64,000 bases of DNA, from NCBI GenBank assembly GCA_002102555.1, contig MCFL01000065.1:62001-126000 (forward strand), written 5' to 3'. This DNA comes from Catenaria anguillulae PL171. Its lineage: Eukaryota; Blastocladiomycota; Blastocladiomycetes; Blastocladiales; Catenariaceae. The position numbers were made by a program, and so were the translations under genes. This document shows, piece by piece, positions 35,223 through 45,405 of the stretch; the first letter of the stretch is position 1, and every line of letters begins with the position of its first letter. The notes under the pieces are model-generated. The model was not told the DNA's origin, did no database searches, and was given only the letters and a program-made list of their open reading frames with translations.

Positions 35223-36618
35223 GCTCAGAACCTTGTTGACATCCGCATCCTCGAGATTTGACAGCGGATCCACAATGTCCGTGACGACATCAAGCTTTGA
35301 GCCCCTTGAGTTGTAGACTTTGCCCTTCTTGACACCATCTACACGTCCACAAAACGTCAAGTCAAAACACTGAAAAAAAAAGAGAAAACGAGACTGCCAG
35401 GTCAGCATTATGAAAGAAACATACGCTTGCTCTCCCATTTCCTTCCTTGCAAACGTATGGAGGGCGCCAACACCCGCTTCCGATTTGCAAAATACCAAGG
35501 CATATCGCCAACAATCGGAGCAAAGTGCGACTCGCCCGGAGTTTGGGCGCTGGGCGCCTTAGTCCCGTCGAGGGTTGGCTCCTTTGGCCCGCCATGGCTG
35601 GGTTGACGGTCGGTACACAAGAAAGACCCTTGCGAACGGCATTCACTTCACGTACGAGCTCCAAGACACGGTGCAAGCTCGAGGGGCCAAGCGGGTTGGA
35701 GGTCAACAACTCAATCAAACGTGCTCGGATGAGCCCGGCATGGTCGGGAAAGATTCCGGTGACGCCCTTGCTCGGATGGACCACAACTCCGGTGAGAACA
35801 GTCCCATGCAAATGAAAGAGCTGGTCGACGTAAAACTGGATCCAACGCGGAATAAACGGTCGTTGTGCTCGAAGGCAAAGATGTACGGGTCCTTACGTTC
35901 CGTCAAACGGCGTTTGAGTTCTGCCACCTGGGCTTCGGTCAATACCCGCTTGGGCTTGGCATTCCTAAACAGATCACATGCGTCTCATAAGAAAGCGAAT
36001 ACCGCGAAAAAGTGAAGAAAAGAGAGAAACCGGGCATACGGATCACGCCGTTTTGCTTTTGGGCGCACGGGCGAGGTTGTGGGTTTGAATCCAGTTCTCA
36101 GGAATGAGCATTGGGCTTGATGTGGTTGGCCACATAGAATTGGGAAGGCAGTGGGAGAGACCCAGCAGCAGCGGCAGGAGCGGCACGTTGGAAAGTCGGA
36201 CCAGGAACCAGAGCAGGTGTTGCAAGGAAATGCATGGGCACGGCGCCAGGGTAGATCCCAGTTGAAGCGGGAGGATAGAATTGGCTAGGAATCTGGTAGT
36301 AGACGTTGCTAAAACCGGGAGCGCCAGGGTCGTGTTGCGGAGGAGCGGCAGGGTGAGGGCACACACAGATTCCTCGTTCGTGGAGATGGCATGGCCCATG
36401 AGCCGAGCTGGGAATCGCACCAGCGATGCCGTTGTGTCCGTGAAAGACAAGGTCGAGTTTTGGATGGGGGGAGCGGATTGATCCTGGCGGTTGGACGCGG
36501 CCTCGATATTGAAGGGCCACACTGGTGGACTGGCTGGATCAAAGGATGGAACGAGGGCTTCCTTGAATTGCCTGCTTGCCAGTGCAGCGCACTTTCCAAC
36601 CACTGGAGGGGGCGGCAT
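35049..36618 (-). CDS. Unrecognised gene ending in Harbinger-shared sequence
   Basis: A spliced minus-strand gene with frame problems. Readable blocks in order: APGFSNVYYQIPSQFYPP (Pro/Ala-rich), NAKPKRVLTEAQVAELKRRLTERKDPYIF after an intron near 36,035-35,967, LFHLHGTVLTGVVVHPSKGVTGIF, LIRARLIELLTSNPLGPSSLHRVLELVREV, DMPWYFANRKRVLAPSI, then, after an intron with a long pyrimidine tract (about 35,371-35,420), CFDLTFCGRVDGVKKGKVYNS. The final ~57 residues are those shared with the Harbinger partner protein at 2 kb, but the blocks before them are not similar to that protein. Either a different partner protein was carried by this element or the gene is a host gene fused by insertion. No domain is recognised. 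Confidence 0.4.
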
Positions 36619-37847
36619 ACGATGGGTATCACCTTAGCTTCATGATTTGGCTGGCGGCGGGTGGCGGGGGCAAATGGATGTTGCGACTCGGATCAAATCA
36701 AACGAGGCAAAGTACATATTCATGTATGTAGGTATGATATGAGTTCTTGCATTTGGCGAGTTGATAGTGGTCGAATCGGAGGGCCGTTGTTTGACCCAGA
36801 AACAAACGCGATCGGCGGGTCTCGACCGTCATCACCGAATACATACCCGTAGCGTTGGCTCCATCGCGTCCAAAGTGTGTGGCAGACGCTCACCACTGGC
36901 CGTTTCTGCCCTGGACAAAAGCCATGCCAAGTGCAAGATTACAATGTGTGCTTCCAGTCTGGCGAAACGGAACGGGACATCGAGCCGCCAACACCATTCC
37001 GCTGATATGATTCCAGCCCTCAGCTGGCCAGGGATGTACCCTATTTCAACAGACATATGAAATTCTCTCTAACCCTCTCCGGCCGGGCCGACAACGTAGG
37101 TACCAAAGAACGATGACATCTGGCTGTGCCCACGAGTGCAATCGTGGCGAAGCCAACGTGGCTGACGAACATGTGGGCAGCCCATGCTACACCAATTTGA
37201 CGCGTTCAAGCGTCATGTAATGAAGTGCATTTCATGATGTGTTAGTGATCATACATCGGACTTTGTCCCACGCTCTTCATTACGGAATTCCACATAGAAT
37301 CACTCATGTGCTATGGCATGGCAAAGTGCCATGCCCGTGCTGGCAATTCGGTCTCGTCTCGCTTCCATTTCACGAGCCGACGACCAGATGGAAGCGTTTG
37401 TGTGCATTTCCTCATGAATCGTAGGGCTCCAGCTCATTTGAAAAGTTAATGACGAAACTCGCTCTCGTGGCATGTCCGTGCTCATAACCAACCGTGAGAC
37501 AACGGCTGCTTGCCCTTCTCGATCCTCGCGGCCATGTGGAAATTTGATCTCGTTGTGAAAGCCGCCGCTGGGCAACGGAAAGGATGGCGGAGATGTGGGA
37601 TTCCGAAGGAATCCCTGCAAATTGGATATAAAGGGGACGATTCCCCACAGCCTTGTCCGTCTTGTTGCTTTTCCATATCTCTCTGCTCCGCCTGGCGCGA
37701 TCAAAGTCACCATCCTTTCCCCATCCAACCACCACCACGCTTACACTTCTTGTTGCGCCCTCTGGCAGGAGCGACTCACACAATCTTCAAGTTTGCACAT
37801 TCCCATACCCTCTCTCTCACTTTGCACCCATCACTTCCGTTGCCACC
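36619..37847. other. Intergenic region upstream of carbonic anhydrase
   Basis: No supported gene over 1.2 kb. It ends in the carbonic anhydrase promoter; the long open frames near 37.5-37.9 kb overlap that promoter and leader and are not credible. Confidence 0.4.
37627..37633 (+). promoter_or_regulatory. TATA box of the carbonic anhydrase gene
   Basis: TATAAAG, 221 bp before the ATG, followed by a long CT-rich leader. It is the clearest of the recurring TATAAAG motifs in the window. Confidence 0.5.
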
Positions 37848-39034
37848 ATGTCTTTCCGGCTCTCCGTCACCTCTGCGCTGGTCGCATGCGCTCTTGTCGC
37901 AATCTTTCCCTCGGCTTCTCTCAGCGCACCAGTTGCCGGTGCTCCTGAATTCGGCTACGAGGCGCTTAACGGTGTGTTTTTGCCCACATTTTGGTTAATG
38001 TTCCAGCTGAACTTGTCTCTGACTCCACTTTCGTTTCTCGCTCATCTCCTCTTCCCTCCTAGGCCCAACGCGTTGGGCGCAACTTTCGTCCGAGTTTCGG
38101 ACGTGCGACACTGGCCGCCAGCAGTCGCCCGTCAACCTGAACCCCTCGGACGTCAAGACCAATGTGTTCCCGACCGACTTTGCCTTGCCCTCGTTCAACC
38201 AATTCGAAGTCGAAAACAAGGGGCACACGATCCAATTCACGCCCAAGGATGGTAACTCGCGCGGCATGACCGTGGACGGCTCCAAGTTCACCTTGCAACA
38301 GTTCCATATTCACACGCCGTCGGAACATCGCATTGCGGGCAAGCACATGGCCGCCGAGATTCACTTGGTGCATGAGAGTGCCGACAAGAAGGTCTCCGTT
38401 GTTGGCGTGATGGTCGAGGAGACCCCCCAAGACAACCCGCTGTGGTCGGCTGCCCTGTCCAACTTGCCTGCCGAGCCCGAGGCCAAGGTCGCGCTCAATG
38501 CGGTACTTGACACGAGCGAGTTTGTCAATGTCACAAAGTCGTCGGTATTCACCTACATGGGCTCGCTTACGACGCCGCCTTGTAGTGAGGGGGTAGGGCT
38601 TTTCCGATTTTCCTCCAGTTTACTTGCGTTCCGAGTTCTAACACATCGTTTGTTCCCGCCCATAGGTCCGTTGGTTCATTCCCGCGACGACTGTCAAGAT
38701 GTCCATCAAGCAACTCGACACGTTTGTTTCCATGATTGGCTATTCTGCTCGCCCGACCATGTTCAACGAAAACGTCAAGGAGCCGACCAAGAAGGCGGCC
38801 GCGAAGAAGGAGGGTGGTGCAGCAAAGAAGGAGGGCGGTGCGAACGCGCGCGAGGGAGCTGCTGGTGGCTCCAACGGCGCCAAGAAATCAGTGGAACGTG
38901 GTGCTGCTGCGGGAGGTAATGGTAACGGTGCCGCCAAGCAGCCTTGCCCACCTGGCGCCAACAACAACAACGGCGGTGGCCAGCAGAACGGACGTGTGAC
39001 GGCTGTTGAGGAGGACGAAGAGGACGAGGAGTGA
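37848..39034 (+). CDS. Secreted alpha-carbonic anhydrase
   Basis: Interconverts CO2 and bicarbonate outside the cell. Three exons (37848-37971, 38063-38592, 38666-39034) give 340 residues. The start MSFRLSVTSALVACALVAIF is a signal peptide (likely cut after LSA). The alpha-CA core reads RWAQLSSEFRTCDTGRQQSPVNL, then FHIHTPSEH (two zinc His), AEIHLVHES (third zinc His) and LTTPPCSEGVRWF, which the second intron splits between SEG and VRW. Two Cys (in RTCDTG and PPCSEG) are placed for the usual disulfide. The last ~100 residues are unusual: Lys/Ala/Gly/Asn-rich low complexity ending in an acidic run (EEDEEDEE), with no membrane span or GPI signal. This may be a cell-wall or matrix-binding tail. 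Confidence 0.92.
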
Positions 39035-39397
39035 ATGAAGCGAGGAATGAGTTGGCGAGTACTGTTTTGACAAGTTGTGGCACCAATCATGCCATGTACA
39101 TACTGTATCATTCACCTCCCCTTACCCATTTTGGTATTGTCACTTCATGTCTCTCTGTATACACTCAACTTTTCAATCGCCGGCTGAAGTCTAGACAGCG
39201 TTGACGCCGGGGCCTGCAGTGGATATACATAGCCTGTATTTCTTGAAATGAACTGTGAGGAACCAGGCAAGCGTGAAGGTCGTCGCATCCGCTCAAATCC
39301 ATGATTCATCGGTGGACCTGTGCGGGACGAGAGCGAGCGAACGGACGTCCCCGACCCAGCTGATCCACCTTTGGTGAAATACATATGCCCTGCCTTC
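39035..39397. other. Intergenic region
   Basis: 3' flank of the carbonic anhydrase gene. Nothing recognised. Confidence 0.4.
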
Positions 39398-40171
39398 ATG
39401 TTCCCACAAGTAAATCCACACCAGGATGCTCAATCTTCAAATGCGAGCTTTGACATCAGCTTCAACACCGCCTCCACGCGCAACATGACTCTGCGTCATA
39501 TGCTTCATGTTCTTCCCCTAGCCCGACCAACAGGTGTCAAGATCCAATCCTTTTGCAAGTGTCTCTCTCACGTTCTGTTTGTTGCACTTGTCCTCGTTTG
39601 CCTTGAGATCATCGAGACCGTTTGTGACCGCGCAAGCAAGTTCTTGTCCGTCATTGAGGATGATGAAAACATCCCTGAGCGTCTACCGTTTGCCCGATAT
39701 CGTGATTCATCAAGGGAACCGCCGGAAGGTCTGGCGATAGTCGACAAGTCGGGTTATGTCTCCACCTTCACTCATGGGGAGGGGGGGCGATCATCAAATC
39801 TGGACCCTGTACGACGACTCGCCTGTGCGGCACGACGTTTCCACTGACGATGTGGTGCAAAGCCCCGATTCCAAGCAGGTTGTCGATGCCTGTGCTCGCA
39901 ATCGGCGACTTGTCGCCGCAGTTTGGTGGGCTTCTTCGCGACGCTCACCGAGCTCTTGCACGCGATTGGCCGCCGAGGAATCAAGAGCATTGAGTTGCTC
40001 AACCTCCGGCACCTCCAACTCAAGCTGCAAGAGTATGCCATCCGTGCCGACCGGAACCGACAATTCTTACTCAACGACGGAAACGAGCTCTACCGCTTTG
40101 ACCTTGTGGTGACGCTTGATCGGGCGGATCAAGAGTTCGCTGACCATTTGGAAGAGCGGCTGGCCGCCTAG
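39398..40171 (+). CDS. Unrecognised gene, frame-disrupted
   Basis: Two coherent protein stretches lie in different frames. The first, about 39,398-39,780, contains a hydrophobic segment (HVLFVALVLVCLEIIETV) and ENIPERLPFARYRDSSREP, ending GYVSTFTHGEGG. The second, after a G-rich run at about 39,777-39,789, reads DHQIWTLYDDSPVRHDV; a further shift near 39,925 leads to FFATLTELLHAIGRRGIKS and LNDGNELYRFDLVVTLDRADQEFADHLEERLAA before the stop at 40,171. The junctions at homopolymers look like indels. No family is recognised. Start position is a guess. Confidence 0.4.
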
Positions 40172-40748
40172 GCTCTGGGACTGGCAACATATCTTGGCTT
40201 GCTGTGTCATTGTCGAAGTCGACCAGGTGCGCATTGGAAACATGAGGGCGGTTGAGGAGTCGAACGAAATGAGGAGGAGGAGGAGGATAAGCGGGTAACG
40301 AGTTGACTAATCCGTACATCGACGTCAAGTTAGAGTGTCCAACGTACATGCAATACCTCATCTGTGGAAGGGATACGTGGACTTGAGCCGGACATCTGAA
40401 AGCAAAATGGGCCACCGATTCGACCACTGTGGCATGCTCCTTATTTACGTACGATTCATTCACAAGCACTGACGAAGTTCGGATTAATTGGAATCAGACG
40501 CCGCTCGCATCCCAAAGTTTGCCAGCCGACGCCAAGGAATCTACTCGCAATGTATGATATGCACCATGATGGGTTACTACCCGCTACTCGCCCATGCTGC
40601 GGTTGAATGTGAATTGACCTTGCTCTGTGTCGCGACGCCGCCCTCAGCGCCACAACTTCTGCTCGCGTTGCCACTCCACTCTGCCCCGCACCCCTACAGG
40701 ACCCCGTTTCTTGCTGATTAGCCCCACGATCCCTCAGTCTCCACTATA
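40172..40748. other. Intergenic region
   Basis: Upstream of the capping protein gene. Contains a short GAG triplet run near 40,271-40,286; no gene seen. Confidence 0.4.
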
Positions 40749-41984
40749 ATGGTCCGCTCACATTCCCAAGTCCACGTCTCGCCTCCCCTTGGTCTCGACA
40801 TTTCGGCCCGACTGACTTGTGTGAGACGAACTTCGGATCGTTCTGCTCTTATCGAATCAAATAGGACGCCCAACTCGACGCCGCCCTCGACCTGATGCGC
40901 CGACTGCCCCCTCGTCACGTCGAGCGCCACCTCGTCCAGATGGCCGATCTGGTGCCACATCTCACCGAAGACTTGCTGTCGGCCGTTGATCAGCCGCTCA
41001 AGTCGCTCGTGTGCAAGAAGACGGGTCGCGAGTATTTGATTTGCGACTACAACCGTGATGGCGACTCGTATCGGTATGCCGCCTCTGGTCTATTTCTTGA
41101 GCGTTATCGTCGCTGAATCTGGATGCGTTCAGGTCGCCTTGGTCCAACGAGTACGATCCGCCGCTTTCCGATGGCGCTGTTCCGTCCAACCAGTTGCGCA
41201 AGCTCGAAGAGGCGGCCAACAATGCCTTTGACACGTACCGCGATCTGTGCGTTTGTCCCGTTCCTTACGGCCCCGATTGTGAAACGCCGCCACCGATTCG
41301 CTAACGGCTTCCCCGGTCGCAGCTACTACGAGGGCGGCGCCTCGTCCGTGTACATGTGGGATCTCGATGACGGCTTTGCGAGCGTCATCCTCATTAAGAA
41401 GGGTTCGCTGACACCTTCTCTTAGAAGAACTGAGATCGTACATGCCATTCATCATACCTGTCTACACTTTGTGTGCAGCATCCGACTCGCACGCCACACA
41501 AGCAACCTGGGACTCGATCCACGTCTTTGAAGTCGTCGAGCGGCCCAATCGCGTTGCCCATTACAAGCTCACCTCGACCGTCATGCTGTCGCTCCTCCAC
41601 GGTAAGCGTGACGGCGACGGACAAATGGACTTGTCTGGCTCGCTGACTCGTCAGGTCCGTTTCCCCCCATTAGCCGGGATCTTGCATTTCACCCTCTTCA
41701 ACTCACTCATGCTTGCCTCACCCCCATGTCAATTCACCATCAAACAACAGCAAGAGCAAGATCTTCCCTTTGACAACGACAAATCCTCGCACCTCGCCAA
41801 CCTCGGGCGCATGGTCGAGGACATGGAATTCAAGCTGCGCGACGCTCTCAAGAACGTGTACTTTGACAAGACGCGCGACATTGTCAACGAGGTGCGGTCT
41901 GCGCAGGACTTGCACGAAGCAAAGAAGCAGGCCGCAGTTCAGAACGAGTTGTTTGCCAAGCTTGCCCTTCGCCGCGGTCAGTGA
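40749..41984 (+). CDS. F-actin capping protein, beta subunit
   Basis: With the alpha subunit it forms the heterodimer that caps actin barbed ends. Six exons fit: 40749-40751, 40865-41073, 41133-41246, 41323-41402, 41479-41654 and 41751-41984. They total 271 residues, almost exactly the family length, which supports a first coding exon consisting only of the ATG (donor GTCCGC). Family blocks: [156 protein letters not shown] and NELFAKL. The actin-binding C-terminal tentacle is the last ~25 residues. The frame is clean throughout. Confidence 0.93.
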
Positions 41985-42725
41985 GTGTGCCATTGGACGA
42001 GACGAGATGGTGGGACAATGTGCTTGCGCGGACGTGTGTGTGTGCTTGTGACAGAGGTTTGCTCGTTTGCTTGTTCTTGTCACGGCGGTGATACACTGCT
42101 TCGCTTGTTCGTTTCTGTTCAACGGGCATATTGTTCTTGCTGATGTGCAGTTCCCCAACCGATGGAGGCGGATAGACAGGCTGCTGCAGTTTGCCTGTAC
42201 GGAAATGCCTTGCATGTGGTTGGACGGGTGATTGGTGGGGTAGGAGAACAACGCGGGCAACATAACCGCCTCGAATCCAGTGCGGCCAACGGCCAATGGT
42301 CCGGGACCAGTAGAAACAACAGCTCATTCATGAACTCATCCATGTCTCGTCTCATGAAATGATGGACCACCCTGTGTGCTGGCCACGCTGTACGGCGATA
42401 GAATAACAATGTCACGAACACGTCATCAGCTCCGTCGAGCACAAGCGAAGCGGAAGCGGGATGTGGTGATTGTCATGCGAGAGGATAATCAAAAGAGACC
42501 CGCAAACGAACCCTTGCGTATCGGTCGCCAAGAATTACAGTCGAATGGAAGGTCCTTGCAAGGTTTTTGTGACGTGGGCGTTTGTGTTAGTCGCCCCTTG
42601 TCTACAAGTATAAAGTGGGCAAGGCGCCCGCAAGGAGTTGCTCACACAAGGTCGATGCGACAATCTCTCTCCTGCTAAGCTGCACCAATAATATTCATCG
42701 GCCACCCCACTGAACAAGAATTAGG
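41985..42725. other. Intergenic region
   Basis: Between capping protein and the small gene. It includes the TATAAAG motif at 42,609. Open frames here look like chance. Confidence 0.4.
42609..42615 (+). promoter_or_regulatory. TATA box before the small gene
   Basis: TATAAAG, 117 bp upstream of the ATG at 42,726. Same motif and similar spacing as the carbonic anhydrase and ATPase genes. Confidence 0.4.
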
Positions 42726-42997
42726 ATGAGCTCCAACAACAAGTTCCCGTCCATGCCTGAGCCTGTCGCCTATGAGCCGCGTCTCGTGGGTATGTCTCGC
42801 CACACCTTCCCTCCCCTTGCTCGAAAACTGACAGATTTCCCACAACCATACTATGGCGGCACACAGATCCTTCCGTCCCGGCTGGCGTCCCGCCCAACGC
42901 CCCTATCATTCGCCGGCAATCGCGTGATCTAGGCCAAGGCGGGCTCTTGTTTCCCATTCGGCCAAGTCGTCCTGCCAGCCCTCAGCTGTCCTCGTAA
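42726..42997 (+). CDS. Small two-exon protein, unknown
   Basis: Exon 42726-42789 plus exon 42867-42997 (intron GTATGT...ACACAG, 77 nt) reads about 64 residues: it starts MSSNNKFPSMPEPVAYEPRL, continues through DPSVPAGVPPNAPIIRRQSRD and ends PASPQLSS. Pro/Ser-rich, no membrane span or known domain, probably disordered. Support comes from a consensus intron joining two open pieces in phase, and a TATA motif 117 bp upstream. It would be missed by any scan that needs a long open frame. A chance model cannot be excluded. Confidence 0.45.
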
Positions 42998-43548
42998 CAT
43001 AGTCCATGATTCCCACCCCCTGTCAAATAAATGAGGCACCAATGTCGACTTGCGCAAGTCGCTCGGCTGTGCTCGACCACTCCATTGATTCATCCACTCA
43101 ATACTCAGTAACCGTCCAAGGAAAAGCTCGACTTCCTGATCTCATGTTGTAACTTTTTCACTGCCCATGCATCCTCCATTTACCCACTCTTCACCCTCTG
43201 CCATCTTCCTGGCTGCTGCTCCTGCGCTTCTCGAACAATACTATGACTTTCCTCAGTAGTGCTTTGATTTACAGTTCAATCACAATGTATACTTACACCC
43301 ATCCTCCTAATCCGAGTGTGCCCAGCGATGGATTCGGCCACGGAGGTGGTGCTGTGGAAAGGAAATCGCCGTCCAAGTCCTACATGTCGGAGCCGCAAAA
43401 CTTGAGATCCTGATCCTGGGAAGGCACGTCGATCCAAGGAACCGATGACCAGTTGTCCTCGACCAAGTTGACGGACATTCATCAATGTTTATTCGACGAA
43501 CGGTCAATGTAAAGAATCGATTCCACTGCCAGCAATCCGTCAAAACTG
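42998..43548. other. Intergenic region
   Basis: Upstream of the Dus4 gene. No gene or motif seen. Confidence 0.4.
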
Positions 43549-44835
43549 ATGACAATGACAGCTACTTCGCCGCCTTTGACCTCGCCGGGCACTCTTCGCC
43601 CCGCCACAGATGACACCTTGCAATCTTACCTTCATGCAGAAACGGCCGATGACTCCTGGAACCACGAATGGCCAGAGGAAGAGCAAGACATCTTTAGCCG
43701 CTTGACGGCAGGTGTCCTGCCGCCTCAACCGGAATGCCCTCGAACCGATATCATCAAGTTGTTTGAGCTCAAACGTGAGCAAGGCGATTACGCCAAAGTG
43801 TGCGCCCCGATGGTCCGTCATTTCCAACCAACCAGTCGGGAATGTCGACCCCCGTTCAAGTGTGGTCTTCATGAACTAACCAATCGGTTCTCGTTGCCTG
43901 CTTTTGTCCAGGTCCGGTACTCCAAGGTCGCCTTCCGTGAGCTCATTCGTAGCTACAATGTCGACATTTGCTATACGCCCATGATTCTTGCCAATGTATT
44001 CCGAGCGTCGGAATTTGCACGCAATACAGAGTACACGACGCTGCCGACCGACACGCCTGTTGTACTGCAATTGGCTGCCTCGAATGCGGACGATTTTGCC
44101 GAAGCGGCTGTGATAGCCAGCCGAGCCATTGATGCGGTCGATATCAACGTGCGTTCACCGAGTTGCTCCCGTTCCATTTTCCAGTTGATTTTGGCTGATT
44201 GAATCCTTTTTTTGTGACAGTGTGGGTGTCCCCAGCGCTGGGCATACAAGGAGCAAATCGGCAGCTACCTCATGGAACGCCCCGACATCATTGCCGACAT
44301 GATGGCCACTGTCCGGCGACGTGCGCCCGAGCTCACTCGCACCGTCAAGATTCGCATCAACCCGGACCTCAAGGACACGGTCGAACTGGCTCGTCGCGCC
44401 ATCGCCGCGGGCGCGCAGCTCATCACGGTGCACGGCCGAACGCGCATGCAAAAGTCGACCGAGCCCGTGGATTACGACGCCATCAAGCTTATCAAGGAAA
44501 GCGTCGACGTGCCAGTGGTTGCCAACGGTAACATTTTCACTCTGCAAGACTCACACGATACAGTGGCAAAGACTGGGTGCGATGGAGTCATGGCGGCACG
44601 CGGGCTCTTGGAGAACCCGTGCCTGTTTGCTGGGCATCCAGTCACGCCATGGGAAGCAGCACACAAGTACCTCGGGTTGGCCATTTCCACAGGCACACAT
44701 CCGTTTGTGGCACACCATCATCTCATGTTTATGTTGGAGAAGCGGTTGGGTGCGTGGGAACGGCGCAGGTTTCATGTGTGTAACTCGTTTCCGGCGATGC
44801 AGGAATACTTTGAAGAGCACTTTGCCGAGTGTTGA
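43549..44835 (+). CDS. tRNA-dihydrouridine synthase, Dus4-type
   Basis: An FMN enzyme that reduces uridines 20a/20b in tRNA D-loops (Dus4/DUS4L family). Exons 43549-43812, 43912-44148 and 44221-44835 give 371 residues; donors are GTCCGT and GTGCGT. After a ~75-residue non-conserved start come CAPMVRYSKVAFRELIRSYNVDICYTPMILA, VVLQLAASNADDFAEAA, DINCGCPQRWA (the catalytic Cys is in CGCP, created across the second intron), VKIRINPDLKDTVELARR, LITVHGRTRMQKS, PVDYDAIKLIKESVDVPVVANGNI and GCDGVMAARGLLENPCLFAG. Both introns sit in conserved blocks that only read correctly after splicing. The frame is clean. Assignment to Dus4 rather than Dus1 rests on the NVDICYTPMI and GCPQRWA segments. Confidence 0.9.
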
Positions 44836-45405
44836 GTGTTGAATAGACTGAAGTGTGCCGGTTTGTCTTGTTGCCGTTTCTGTGCCCATGTGTTATTGCC
44901 ACATGTGCGTAGCACTGAGGTGCACAGTACGCGCACTGTTGCCGGGGGAAGGCATGTTGCTGGCGCCGTGACGTCTTCTGTCATGCATGATGCATGATGC
45001 CTGACCACGTCGTCGACAGCCAATGCAAGCAGAATGATTCTGTAAATAGTTGGAGCCATTCTGGACAGAGATGAAGCTGGTGACAAAGCAACGACGGTGA
45101 ATGGCCACTCCCCAGCCCCAAAATAGAAGGCGCCACATCAATGGAAGCAGAAGGGAAGCAGAAGCACGTGTTCGGTCAAGATTCCAAATCCACTCGCCAT
45201 CTGCGGCGGATTCTCGGGCCATCCCGCACACTTTTCTGTCACCACCACATCGCATGTATAAAGCGTCCCCAGCACCCCCGGCACTTGCTTTCCGCGCCCA
45301 CGACCTGCTCTACAGCCTCGTGTCCGCAGAACCCAACTGTCGATTCCCCCACCCTTGCACGCTCCGCAAACTCAACGCAACCCGCGCTCGCCCTTCCGGT
45401 AATTC
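44836..45405. other. Intergenic region upstream of the ATPase
   Basis: Contains the TATAAAG motif at 45,257 and a CT/C-rich leader. No gene seen. Confidence 0.4.
45257..45263 (+). promoter_or_regulatory. TATA box of the P-type ATPase gene
   Basis: TATAAAG (in GCATGTATAAAGCG), 149 bp before the ATG at 45,406. Confidence 0.45.

Noticed and set aside
37510-37998. Open frames over the carbonic anhydrase promoter and leader
   Set aside because: They overlap the TATA box, CT-rich leader and signal-peptide exon in other frames and show no homology.
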